Of a stretch of DNA of 49,676 nucleotides, positions 24,599 through 33,830 are shown one piece after another (position 1 is the first letter of the stretch; every line of letters starts with the position of its first letter). Under the pieces are notes generated by a model. That model made no database searches. It was not told the DNA's origin and saw only the letters and a program-made list of their open reading frames with translations. The translations under genes and the position numbers were made by a program. Source of the DNA: Ruminococcus sp. (GTDB taxonomy: Bacteria > Bacillota > Clostridia > Oscillospirales > Ruminococcaceae); assembly GCA_017622925.1 (NCBI GenBank), contig JAGAQC010000035.1, forward strand, positions 1-49,676. The letters are read 5' to 3'.

Positions 24599-24759
24599 GA
24601 GCCTGTTTAATACCTCTCCACGCACGTCTTTTCGGCAAAATTCGCCGATTACTGCGTTGAAAAAGCTCACCATACACAAAGTATGCTTTCGCTTTTTCGC
24701 CTTGTACTCGACAAATTTATGCTCGAAAATCCGTACATGCCGAGATATTAAACAGCCTC
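24599..24759. repeat. MITE-like element with terminal inverted repeats
   Basis: Termini 24599-24616 and 24742-24759 are 18-bp inverted repeats (GAGCCTGTTTAATACCTC against GAGATATTAAACAGCCTC, 16/18). Inside are further short palindromes such as CATACACAAAGTATG. There is no credible ORF. It lies between the DUF4250 gene and the next dockerin gene. Confidence 0.6.
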
Positions 24760-24800
24760 TGAGTGTGATGCACAGCGTGTATCGGAAATGAGAGGGAAAA

Positions 24801-26150
24801 ATGAAAAAATTATTAACGAGAACAGCGGCGGCGTTTTCCGCAGCGATGCTCTCCGTGTGCTGCTTAGGAGGGTTCACGGGTATTGCGGCGGAAACGGAGG
24901 ATAAAAAGGTAACGATAGCCTTTGACTTCGGAGTTGACCTTTCGGAGATCGAGCCGTGGTACGGCACAAACGGCGAGCTTACCGACTTTGCGAGTTTTGA
25001 GTCCTTTACGGCTGAAAAAGGCGATGTTTCAGGAATCCCAATAGGCGCGTTCAGACGGGACGGATATGAGTTCAGCGGTTGGACTCCCGACGGCTTCTAC
25101 GGCTATTACTGCGGAGATACTTACATAATTCCTGCGGACTATGAGGGCGATACCATTACGTTCAAGGCGTTATGGCACGATTTGGCGGACGAAAGGGAGA
25201 CCCATTACACGTACAATGTCGTTATGGACGGCGAACCCATTGAAAGACCGATATGGCTGGAGGACGCCGTTTTGACGCCTAATATGATATATGAACCGAA
25301 CTATGCTTCTATCAAGATAGACGGAGCGTCCTCTTACGGACTGACAGACGGCGAACGTGAATATCATATCGGCACGAAGCTTGTCGTTACCGAGGAGGAC
25401 AGGGAGTTCACGCCAATATGGAAGCGCGAGATAAAGCTTACATATTTTGCAGGCGATGTTGACAGGATAAACGGAAATACTTCGTTTACTTTTACAAAAA
25501 TGGAGGGCGGCAGAGACGAGCTTGCCGCCGCCGACCGTTTTTCGAGGAACGGCTTCAGCCTTGCGGGCTGGGTGTCTGATTTTGACGGAAAAACCTATAA
25601 AACGGGTGAAACTGTCACAATGCCGGGAAAGGACGTTACTTTTACGGCGGTCTGGGAGCCTAAGAATTACGTGGTCGTTTTCAAAACGGGAAACGGCGGT
25701 GCGAGCAAAAAGGTATCGGGAATTACCGATACAGCCATAATTTGTCCCGACCCCGAGCATACTGTAAGCGGCATGAGCTTTGCAGGCTGGAAGGACGACG
25801 AGGGCGTTATATATCCCGTAGGCAGCGAGTACACAATTAAAGGCGCGCTGCCCGGTTCGGGAATTTCGCTTCAAGGTGTGTGGGTAGAGGGCGATGTGCC
25901 GCCTGCGACCTCCGAGCCTGTCAAGGTAAGTCTTTTGGGCGACGCCAATTGCGACGGTCAGGTGACTATTGCCGATTCGACCGCAATTCTGCAAGCTCTC
26001 GGAAATCCCGATAAATACGGTCTTTCAGATCAGGGCATGGCAAACGCCGACTGCTGCGATACGGGGGACGGCGTTCTCCCCAGCGACGCGCTCTCCATTC
26101 AGAAAATAGACGCAGGTGTAATTAAGGCTTTGCCCGAGAAAACAAAATAA
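24801..26150 (+). CDS. Secreted dockerin protein with InlB-type repeats
   Basis: A 449-residue protein. Signal peptide about 1-30. Several Flg_new/InlB B-type repeats follow (FRRDGYEFSGWTPDGFY, FSRNGFSLAGWVSDFDGKTYKTGETVTMPGKDVTFTAVW split over about 60 residues, MSFAGWKDDEGVIYPVGSEY), small beta modules common in cell-surface proteins. The C-terminal dockerin, about 378-445 (GDANCDGQVTIADSTAILQALGNPDKYG), is nearly identical to that of the xylanase, so both should bind the same cohesin. No enzyme domain was found, so a binding or structural role in the cellulosome is more likely. GAGAGGG lies before the ATG. Confidence 0.85.
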   Translation: MKKLLTRTAAAFSAAMLSVCCLGGFTGIAAETEDKKVTIAFDFGVDLSEIEPWYGTNGELTDFASFESFTAEKGDVSGIPIGAFRRDGYEFSGWTPDGFYGYYCGDTYIIPADYEGDTITFKALWHDLADERETHYTYNVVMDGEPIERPIWLEDAVLTPNMIYEPNYASIKIDGASSYGLTDGEREYHIGTKLVVTEEDREFTPIWKREIKLTYFAGDVDRINGNTSFTFTKMEGGRDELAAADRFSRNGFSLAGWVSDFDGKTYKTGETVTMPGKDVTFTAVWEPKNYVVVFKTGNGGASKKVSGITDTAIICPDPEHTVSGMSFAGWKDDEGVIYPVGSEYTIKGALPGSGISLQGVWVEGDVPPATSEPVKVSLLGDANCDGQVTIADSTAILQALGNPDKYGLSDQGMANADCCDTGDGVLPSDALSIQKIDAGVIKALPEKTK

Positions 26151-26190
26151 ACCAAAAATGCGGTCAAAAAAACCGCTCATAAAGAAGTAT

Positions 26191-26245
26191 AGCCCTAAAG
26201 CGATTGACTAAAATTGCTTTAGGGCTTGGCTTTTGTTATTTTTTT
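26191..26245. terminator. Bidirectional terminator
   Basis: A perfect 11-bp stem AGCCCTAAAGC/GCTTTAGGGCT (26191-26201, 26215-26225), then T-rich sequence. It lies between convergent genes. Confidence 0.8.
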
Positions 26246-26257
26246 TACTTACGTAAA

Positions 26258-26782
26258 TTAGAATTTAATGTACTTTACACCTAATAATGTAAGTTCATCT
26301 CTCATTTTCTGAACTTTATCATTTGAAAAGCGTCTGCCAATACAGTTTTCAAGCATAAGGACTTTTACTCCTGTTTTTACTGCACCTTTTGCAGTAGCGC
26401 CGACACAACCGCATTCATCTAAACCGCACAGGACTATCTCTGTATAACCTTGCTTTTTCATATGCTCTCTAAATGCTTTTGATGAATATGCATCAGGCAG
26501 ATTTTTTTCAAAATATAAATCTGATACCACATTCAGCTTACTGTATAGTTCTGCTCCTATCGTACCCTTGATCGAAAAACCAATGAACCATTTATTTGTG
26601 ATAATATTAGGAAACATTTGCGCAATGTAAATAACGTCATACCCATTTTCTTTATAAGAAGATATTGCGTTATTTACGGAATTTACAAGATTATTTGTGT
26701 TATATGAGAACTTTTTTTTACGCTTTTCCCATAGATAGTCATTCTGCATATCAATTACAACTAAAGCCTTTTTATCCGTCAA
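26258..26782 (-). CDS. Cysteine hydrolase, isochorismatase-like family
   Basis: A 174-residue protein of the isochorismatase/nicotinamidase superfamily. The triad is visible: Asp11 (VVIDMQNDYL), Lys93 (FEKNLPDAYSS) and Cys126 in GLDECGCVGATAKGA. Family members hydrolyse amides or enol ethers such as nicotinamide, ureidoacrylate and N-carbamoyl compounds; the substrate is not evident. It starts at TTG 26782, with AGGAGG eight bases upstream and no competing ATG. The gene is AT-richer than its neighbours. It lies 47 bp downstream of the GGDEF gene on the same strand. Confidence 0.85.
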   Translation of the reverse strand: MTDKKALVVIDMQNDYLWEKRKKKFSYNTNNLVNSVNNAISSYKENGYDVIYIAQMFPNIITNKWFIGFSIKGTIGAELYSKLNVVSDLYFEKNLPDAYSSKAFREHMKKQGYTEIVLCGLDECGCVGATAKGAVKTGVKVLMLENCIGRRFSNDKVQKMRDELTLLGVKYIKF

Positions 26783-26829
26783 AATGTTTCCTCCTATTTA
26801 TCAGTACTGTGCAAAATGACCGCCCATTT

Positions 26830-28737
26830 TTATTTTCCCGAACCTGCTCGGGAATTTTTCTTTGCTTTTTTAACGTCGTACATAAGTTCGTCAGCCATTT
26901 TGATTATCCTGTAAAGGGTGTAGTTTTCGTCAACAGTTTCAACAACGCTGCCCAGACTTGCGGAAATTCTGTAGGGCTTATTGATAATGTCGTTGATGCT
27001 GTCAAGCTTGGCGTTGAATTTCTGTTCGAGAACGCCTGCGGAATCGTCGTTGGCGTTTTTATCGAAGATAACGAACTCGTCACCGCCGAACCTTGCGCAT
27101 ATGGCGTCGCTGTTGCAGCATTCCTTGATAACGTTGGCAAGCTTTTTGATAGCGAAGTCGCCCTCGTCGTGACCGTAGTTGTCGTTGATGAATTTAAGAC
27201 CGTCCATATCAATAAAAGTGAGCATGACCTTTTTACGTTCGGCAACGCAGTCTCTGAATATTTCGTCGGCGAACTTAATGAAGCCGTTTCTGTTGTAAAT
27301 ATCGCACAAAGGGTCGATAACATAGATCTTATTCAGTTCTTCCATAGCCTTGTTGATATGAGAAAGCTTGCGGAGATTTTCTATGGAATTGCTTATATCC
27401 ATTGAGAATGTGTGGCAGAGCAGGCTGTTAATGGGGAAATCTCCGTTTGTTATTATATAGTATCCGAGAACCTTGTTGCGGAAGTGGAGCGGCAGGAAGT
27501 AATTGACGTTTCCGCCGCTGTTCTGAGGTACGGGGAACATCTCGCTGCCGTTGAAATATTCAACGCTTTCGACCTTATCCTTGCTCCACACGAAAGGCGC
27601 AGTCATTCTCTCGAAAACGAAATCGCTTGTATTTCCGGCGGTTCTGTTGTAGGAATCCTGCCAGTTGCTCGTAAGGCAGAGTGAAAACTGTTTGCAGTCA
27701 AGCTCCTCGACAAATTCGCGGATAACGCTGAAATGCTCCTCGGAGGATTCAGTCTCGGCAAGACGGGCGGCAAGGATATTCAGCTTGCGGACGTTGCTGT
27801 TGGTAACTTCCATTTTGTTGTATGTGGTTTTGCGGAATTCGCTGAAATTACCGTCTGTCTGAATGCCGCAGCCGCAGCTTTCGGTAAATACGCAGGAAGC
27901 CTCAAGCTCCTCATGAACGGGCTTTTTTCCGTTAAGGAGATCGAGTATAACGTCGCAAGCCATAGCTCCCATCTGAGAGAGCGGACGTTTTACCGAGGTG
28001 AGGGCAGGGCAGTAATTTCTTGCGCTGTAGGTATAGTCAAAGCCCGTAACGATAACGTCAAGGGGAATGCAGAAGCCGTATTTTTCGAGGGTGCTGACAG
28101 CCGTGAGAGCCATAGCGTCGTTGGCGCAGATAAACGCGTCGGGCAGAGCAAGACCCGACTTCATGTATTCTTCGATAGCGTCATGACCGTCGAAGCTGCG
28201 GAATTCGCCGTAATAAATGCGGCTTTCTTCCACGGGCAGGTCGTTTTCAGCCATGACCTCGCGGAAAGCGTTAAGTCGCTCCACGGCTTCGGGATTGGAC
28301 ATAGGACCCGAGATATAGTTTATGGTCTTTGCGCCGTGTTCGGTTATTACGTGGCGAACCATTTCACGCATGGCGATAGTATTATTTATCCTTATGTTGT
28401 AGAATTCGCTGACATTGTCGCAGTCAAAGACGACGGCGGGAATGCCCGAAGCCTTGATACGGCTTGTAATGGATTCTTTCATATCGTTGTCGTTGATAGT
28501 GTTGGTCATAAGGATAGCGCCGTCGAATTTTTCGAGATTGGCAAGGCTGTAGATGCTGTATTCGCCAATGTCAAAAAGTCGGCTGTCTATCATGCCGCCG
28601 AAAGCGGCAAAGTAAGAAACGTTGATGTTATTTCTGCGAGAAAACTCGTTTATACCGACGATAATGTTGCTTTGGTACTCTTCATCAAGACCGGCAACAA
28701 ATACGGCGATATTGATTACTTTTCCTAAATTCATCAT
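26830..28737 (-). CDS. Diguanylate cyclase with LacI-type sugar-sensor domain
   Basis: A 635-residue soluble protein. Residues about 7-290 form a periplasmic-binding-protein-like sensor of the LacI/GalR class (NIAVFVAGLDEEYQSNIIVGINE ... DAFICANDAMALTAV ... VIVTGFDYTYSA ... LTSVKRPLSQMG) but with no HTH, no signal peptide and no membrane segment, so it senses a cytosolic ligand. A GAF-like linker follows, then a GGDEF domain about 475-635 with intact RFGGDEF (551-555) and no RxxD inhibitory site. It should make c-di-GMP in response to a sugar. It is divergent from three solute-binding lipoproteins. AGGTG precedes the ATG. Confidence 0.88.
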   Translation of the reverse strand: MMNLGKVINIAVFVAGLDEEYQSNIIVGINEFSRRNNINVSYFAAFGGMIDSRLFDIGEYSIYSLANLEKFDGAILMTNTINDNDMKESITSRIKASGIPAVVFDCDNVSEFYNIRINNTIAMREMVRHVITEHGAKTINYISGPMSNPEAVERLNAFREVMAENDLPVEESRIYYGEFRSFDGHDAIEEYMKSGLALPDAFICANDAMALTAVSTLEKYGFCIPLDVIVTGFDYTYSARNYCPALTSVKRPLSQMGAMACDVILDLLNGKKPVHEELEASCVFTESCGCGIQTDGNFSEFRKTTYNKMEVTNSNVRKLNILAARLAETESSEEHFSVIREFVEELDCKQFSLCLTSNWQDSYNRTAGNTSDFVFERMTAPFVWSKDKVESVEYFNGSEMFPVPQNSGGNVNYFLPLHFRNKVLGYYIITNGDFPINSLLCHTFSMDISNSIENLRKLSHINKAMEELNKIYVIDPLCDIYNRNGFIKFADEIFRDCVAERKKVMLTFIDMDGLKFINDNYGHDEGDFAIKKLANVIKECCNSDAICARFGGDEFVIFDKNANDDSAGVLEQKFNAKLDSINDIINKPYRISASLGSVVETVDENYTLYRIIKMADELMYDVKKAKKNSRAGSGK

Positions 28738-29049
28738 TTTTCACCTTTCGGCATTGCACGAAATGAAATATACTCGCCGACTTATGTCAAAAACGGCGTG
28801 GATATACGGCTCGGTCAATTGGGCGTATGTGTGGCAATGCAATGTATTTAGCATTTTCATTATAACATATTCTCAAAAAATTTTAAAGTCTTTTCAGGAA
28901 TTTATAAAAAATCGTGACATTGCACATATCGGGAAAAACTTTTTGTGCATTTATACGAAATTTTCTTATTTCAAAAATTTTTTCGTCTTTTTTGCCTTTT
29001 AAAATCACTTGTATATAGAACGCTTTATTTTGCGTTATTGTCAAAATTT

Positions 29050-29208
29050 GACCTCCTCGGGAACTGGGAAGTGCTGTATGGCGCAGGATTTTTTGCGTTC
29101 GTCAAAGTCAGGTTTCCGCAGGAATACTTTGTGTATTGCAAGGAAAGCTGACAAAGGCGAACACAAAATAGACAAGTCAGACGGTGCTTTTCAGTTTCCG
29201 AGGAGGTC
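29050..29208 (+). ncRNA. Candidate structured leader RNA, family R1, copy 2
   Basis: Closing stem GACCTCCTCGGGAACTG (29050-29066) pairs with 29192-29208. Compared with copy 1, CCTA/TAGG becomes CCTC/GAGG (A-U to C-G), and the internal arm TCGGC/GCCGA becomes TCGTC/GGCGA (G-C to U-G). The inner GTCAG/CTGAC and AATAC/GTATT pairs are kept. It ends 20 nt before the ATG of a lipoprotein gene, with the strand end AGGAGG inside the stem. Upstream, 28738-29049 is AT-rich with no gene. Confidence 0.7.
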
Positions 29209-29228
29209 TATCAGACGGAGGGTCACAT

Positions 29229-31547
29229 ATGAAAAAATCAATATCATTCATTTTAGCAGTCGGAATGCTTACAGCCGCTGTTTCATGCAGTTCAACGCCC
29301 AAAAAGGAAACTCCTGCGGCAATTGTTCAGACAGACGAGCTTTCCGAGGCGGCGTACAAGAAGTTCTCGGTCGAAGTTCCCGACGGGGTAAAGCAGATAT
29401 ACATTGTTTCTTCGTACAATAACGGCGAAAACCTGTTTCTGCTCGGTTTGGGGAACTCCGCTGCGTGTCTTTGGATGGCAAAGGGGAATTTTACAGAGAT
29501 TGCGCCCATTGAACTGCCCGATCATGACTTTGGAGCAAATTCTACCGCAAATGTGACCGAGGACGGAAAAATTGCCGAGCTGCTTGTTCACGCCGACTAC
29601 GGAGACCTGCCCGAACCCGATTATGATTCCGAGGACTTTAATGCCGAGCTTTACGATAATTCGGCGGAATACAGCCTAAAAGTATGCTTATATGATACGG
29701 ACGGCGGCAAACTTGAAAATACGGTCTCGGGTTATACGGGGGTCGTGGACAGAGATATGTCAATGGGAGAACTTGTTTCAGACGGCAAAAAAATTCTTGC
29801 GGAGCTTAACGGCAGCTACGAGCTTTTCACGGTCGAGGGCGAATATATCGGCGAGGTCACGGCAGACGACGGGGAAGTTATCACTGCTGTTGGACGCGAT
29901 AAAAACGGAATTGCCGTAATTACCGAAAAGGACGGCAGCATTTTCCTGCGCAGGATAGGCGAAAGTTCCGCAAAGCTAACGGCGGCGGAGTTTTCATGCA
30001 ATTTGGGAGAAACCGTCACGCAGATAAGCAAGGGAACGGGCGGCTATTCCTTGTTTCTCCGCACAAGGAGCAGAATTTACGGAGTGGGCGAAAACGGCGA
30101 AATTTCCGCGCTTTTCAATTGCAGCGCGGCAGAAGTGAACGGCGACGAAGTAAGCGGATTTTGCATGGACGGCGAGGGGAACTTCACGATATGCGAAAAT
30201 TCCTACGTAGACAACAGCGTAAAAATTGCAAAATACACTCAATGCGACCCCTCGGAGCTTGAAAATATCCCTGTTCTTGAAGTCGGCATAAGAGAGGGCG
30301 AGGAACGGTTGGCGGAAGAAACTGTTGAAGCCTACAATTCCATGCAAAGCGACATAGTGGTCAAGCTTGTGGAATATGACGAACCCGAGCCGAATCAGGC
30401 GGCAGAAACTCTTTCAAAGCTTGAAAACGACATTATATCGGGAAATATCCCTGACATGTTTATTATGACAAGCGTAAACGGCAGATTCTGCGGCACAGAG
30501 CTTATGGAAAAAGGAGTTTTCTGCGATCTTTCGGAGTTTATGGCTGATGACGACGAGTTGAGGGAAGATAATATTTTCCCCGAGATATTTAATATTCTGA
30601 CGAGGGAAAACGGCGAAATACCGCTGTTAGCCACAGGTTGGCGGCTGGAACTCGGTAATTACGGAAAGTCGGCTTTTATCGACAAATATCTTGAGGGCAT
30701 TGAAACGTTTGATATTGACGGTTATCTCGATTTTCTCGAAAAACTTCCGAAAGATAAAGGCGTGAAGTCGTATTACGACACGGACACGATATTGAACCGC
30801 TTTACACGTCTTAGCTGGACAACATGGGTCGATGTGGAAAATGCTACGTGCAGCTTTGATTCCGACAGCTTTATTCGTTTTCTGAATTATGTGGCGGCAG
30901 GAACGGGCGATATTGAACAGCAGATGCAGGAAACGCAGGAAATTGACGATACAAAAGACAGACGGCAGTATTTAGACGATACCGCAATGATGCAATTTGG
31001 CGGAATTTCAGGCTTCAGCGGCTATATGACGAATATCAGGGGAAGTTTCGGCGGAGAAAAGCTCACGATCATCGGCTTACCCACGTTGGAGGGCGGACGT
31101 ACTTATGCGGAGCTTGCAGGGCAGACCTTGGCGATCGCCGATAGTTCGGATATGAAAGCTCAGGCATGGGAATTTCTGAAATACTATATGCAGAACAATT
31201 CAACGGAAATGCCTGTATTTCCACTGACAATAAGCGGCTTTGAGGCGGAATACGAGCGTTTGAAGGACGGCGTTGACGATGAAGAACTCGGCAAGGGCTG
31301 GTATTATTGGGACGGTAAGAAGAATATTGATATGGGCAGCATGACGGAAGATGACAAAAATTATATTTTAGAGCTGCTCGGTAAGACATATCCGCCGAAA
31401 AAATATATTGACAATGACGATGATACGCCGTATAACATTTATTACGAGGAGACCGACAGATTTTTTGGCGGAGAATATACTGCCGAAAAATGCGCCGAGG
31501 TCATACAGAACCGTATGGAAACTTACCTTTCCGAACAATTCGGTTGA
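29229..31547 (+). CDS. Extracellular solute-binding lipoprotein with large N-terminal domain
   Basis: A 772-residue lipoprotein; Cys20 follows the lipobox TAAVSC. Residues about 40-360 form a beta-rich domain with repeated YDTDGG/ADDG-type turns, possibly a beta-propeller. Residues about 365-770 match the family 1 (sugar) solute-binding fold: AEETVEAYNSM, NDIISGNIPDMFIM, WEFLKYYM near the end, and the tail TAEKCAEVIQNRMETYLSEQ. It captures an unknown carbohydrate at the cell surface. GGAGGG precedes the ATG. It is first of three related genes; no permease or ATPase gene is nearby. Confidence 0.85.
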   Translation: MKKSISFILAVGMLTAAVSCSSTPKKETPAAIVQTDELSEAAYKKFSVEVPDGVKQIYIVSSYNNGENLFLLGLGNSAACLWMAKGNFTEIAPIELPDHDFGANSTANVTEDGKIAELLVHADYGDLPEPDYDSEDFNAELYDNSAEYSLKVCLYDTDGGKLENTVSGYTGVVDRDMSMGELVSDGKKILAELNGSYELFTVEGEYIGEVTADDGEVITAVGRDKNGIAVITEKDGSIFLRRIGESSAKLTAAEFSCNLGETVTQISKGTGGYSLFLRTRSRIYGVGENGEISALFNCSAAEVNGDEVSGFCMDGEGNFTICENSYVDNSVKIAKYTQCDPSELENIPVLEVGIREGEERLAEETVEAYNSMQSDIVVKLVEYDEPEPNQAAETLSKLENDIISGNIPDMFIMTSVNGRFCGTELMEKGVFCDLSEFMADDDELREDNIFPEIFNILTRENGEIPLLATGWRLELGNYGKSAFIDKYLEGIETFDIDGYLDFLEKLPKDKGVKSYYDTDTILNRFTRLSWTTWVDVENATCSFDSDSFIRFLNYVAAGTGDIEQQMQETQEIDDTKDRRQYLDDTAMMQFGGISGFSGYMTNIRGSFGGEKLTIIGLPTLEGGRTYAELAGQTLAIADSSDMKAQAWEFLKYYMQNNSTEMPVFPLTISGFEAEYERLKDGVDDEELGKGWYYWDGKKNIDMGSMTEDDKNYILELLGKTYPPKKYIDNDDDTPYNIYYEETDRFFGGEYTAEKCAEVIQNRMETYLSEQFG

Positions 31548-31593
31548 TACTACCGATAAAGTTTATAATTATACCTGACAAGGAGGATTCTTC

Positions 31594-33816
31594 ATGAAGA
31601 AAATTTTAACGTTAATAATATCTCTGCTTATATTTGCAAGCGTTTCGTGCAGCGGAAATACAACGTCCGAAACGCCTGTGTCAACGGCTGATATGGCAAT
31701 GCTCTATCTGAAAGAAGCGGACATCACCATGTCGGAGGACTTCAAGACCATTATTTCGCTCGACAAGCTCGGCGAACAAGTGCTTGTTTTCGGTACAGGC
31801 AACAACAGCGGATACATGGGCTATGTGACCGATAAGAGCTTTGCCGATCATCGCAAATTTGCCTTTACGCCTAAAGAAAACGAGGTCGTGAAGTCTGCCT
31901 GTTTGTGCAAATTCAGCAAAACAGCCGTTGTTACGCTGCTTGATAACGAGCTTATGCTGTACGTTTTTAATTCCGACGGCGACGTTTGCAACGAGTACAA
32001 TTTAGGCGAGCATGAATTTGATACCGAAATGGCTGCTATTATCACGGCAAACGGCGAGGACTATATCATAAATCTGAACAACGAGAGCCTGCTTGCGGTT
32101 GCGGCTGACGGTACGGTACAGGGCGAAATTGACTGCAAAGGCGGAAATATCTTAGGCTTTTCAAAGGATAACGCCGATGTTCCCACTGTTATCCTCGGCT
32201 ACGGAGATACTGCAAAAACGGCGAGCATTAACGGTACTTCGCTTGAAAACGAGCGGAAATGCGGCGATATTTCTTCTTCGGCGTATGCGATATGCGGCGG
32301 AAATGACGAGTATTCGCTTTTTGTTAATTTCAATGACGGACTTTACGGATTAAAGGAAAATAACCTGATAAAGCTTACCGATTATGTGGACAATTCATTT
32401 TCCGCGCTTGAACTGTGGGGACTTCAATATATTAACGAAAACGAGTTTGCGGCACTGATAAAAAAGGACGGCGAACAGCGTCTGATACTGCTTACAGAGC
32501 GTGATATTTCAGAGATCAAGACGAGAAAAACGCTGACTCTTGCAGTATTCGGCGATGCAAACACCGAGATTGGAAACGAGATAAAAACATTTAATAATAC
32601 AAATGAGAATTACCGTATAGAAATAAAAACATATAACGGCGGCAATTTTATTGAAAATACGGCATTAATGCGTGATGATATTCTTTCGGGCAATACTCCT
32701 GACATTATTCAGAATAATCCGGGGCAATTGTCGCCTGACAGCTTCGGCGCAAGAGAGTCTCTTTTCGTTGATATGTACGAGTTTATCGACAATGACCCGA
32801 ACCTGAGCCGCGAGGATTTTGTGGACGGATTCCTTGAGGGAATGGATTTCAATGGAAAGCTGCTTGAAATATCGCCCGGATTTACGGTCAATACAATGAC
32901 TGTCAAGGACAAATATCTTAACGGTCTGACATCATGGACGTTTGACGATATGGTAAATATAATCAATTCTCGTCCTGACGGAATGGGGATAGTACCGAAT
33001 TTCGATATATACACCCGTTCCGTTTATATGATAAATATGATAGATTACTGCTCGTTTATTGATTTTGAAAACGCAACTTGCCGCTTTGATTCCGATGAAT
33101 TTATAAATATAATGAAGTTGGTACAGGAAAATGAGATAGGAATGACAGTTGCAGAAAGCAACAGCTATATCGGCAATGAAAACTCCGAGTTCAGCAACGG
33201 AGCGAGAGATTTTATTGACGACAATTATCTGATAAATGTAATACCCTTACGCAGCGCTCAGGATATTCAGTCGGTCGTAAAAGGTGAATTTAACGAGCCG
33301 TGTACCTTTATCGGCTGTCCGACAAAAGAGGGAGCCGGATCGACGTTTTCTCCCGATAAATACAGGAGCTTTTCGATAATGAGAAGCTGTGAACACCCCG
33401 AGGGAGCATGGGAATTTATTCGCGACAGCTTTTTTACAGACAGCTTTTATAATAGTTGGAGCGGCAGCAGTTGTTTCCCTGCTCTTGAAAGCAGTTTTAC
33501 AGAAAAATTTGAAGCCGAAAAAAATGTATCCATGTATGAAGACCCGGCGACAGGTGAAACAGAAAACGGTGATTTTTATATAATAGACACCATAGAAAAT
33601 GCGATATATTTCGACCCGTTCAATGACAGCGAGGTCAAGAAATACAGCGAATTTGTCCGTAATGCGGCAAAGCATCGCAGGCGTTATGACTTCACCGTGT
33701 GGGATATTCTGGACGAGGATCTGACCTTGTACTTCGAGGGAGAACGTTCGGCGGAGGAGACTGCCGAGGTCATACAGAACCGCGTAAGCATTTATGTCAG
33801 CGAAAATTACGGTTGA
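31594..33816 (+). CDS. Extracellular solute-binding lipoprotein with large N-terminal domain
   Basis: A 740-residue lipoprotein with lipobox FASVSC (Cys19). The layout is the same as its upstream neighbour: a beta-rich N-terminal half (about 25-305), then a family 1 solute-binding domain (about 310-740) with FNNTNENYRIEIKTY, DDILSGNTPDIIQ, SREDFVDGFLEGM and WEFIRDSFF. The tail SAEETAEVIQNRVSIYVSENYG is shared with the next gene. AAGGAGG precedes the ATG. It starts 47 bp after the previous stop. The ligand is unknown. Confidence 0.85.
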   Translation: MKKILTLIISLLIFASVSCSGNTTSETPVSTADMAMLYLKEADITMSEDFKTIISLDKLGEQVLVFGTGNNSGYMGYVTDKSFADHRKFAFTPKENEVVKSACLCKFSKTAVVTLLDNELMLYVFNSDGDVCNEYNLGEHEFDTEMAAIITANGEDYIINLNNESLLAVAADGTVQGEIDCKGGNILGFSKDNADVPTVILGYGDTAKTASINGTSLENERKCGDISSSAYAICGGNDEYSLFVNFNDGLYGLKENNLIKLTDYVDNSFSALELWGLQYINENEFAALIKKDGEQRLILLTERDISEIKTRKTLTLAVFGDANTEIGNEIKTFNNTNENYRIEIKTYNGGNFIENTALMRDDILSGNTPDIIQNNPGQLSPDSFGARESLFVDMYEFIDNDPNLSREDFVDGFLEGMDFNGKLLEISPGFTVNTMTVKDKYLNGLTSWTFDDMVNIINSRPDGMGIVPNFDIYTRSVYMINMIDYCSFIDFENATCRFDSDEFINIMKLVQENEIGMTVAESNSYIGNENSEFSNGARDFIDDNYLINVIPLRSAQDIQSVVKGEFNEPCTFIGCPTKEGAGSTFSPDKYRSFSIMRSCEHPEGAWEFIRDSFFTDSFYNSWSGSSCFPALESSFTEKFEAEKNVSMYEDPATGETENGDFYIIDTIENAIYFDPFNDSEVKKYSEFVRNAAKHRRRYDFTVWDILDEDLTLYFEGERSAEETAEVIQNRVSIYVSENYG

Positions 33817-33830
33817 CAAGGAGGTTTTAC

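Noticed and set aside
27733-28728. Plus-strand 331-codon ORF opposite the GGDEF gene
   Set aside because: Mirror frame of a gene with recognisable domains; no ribosome site.
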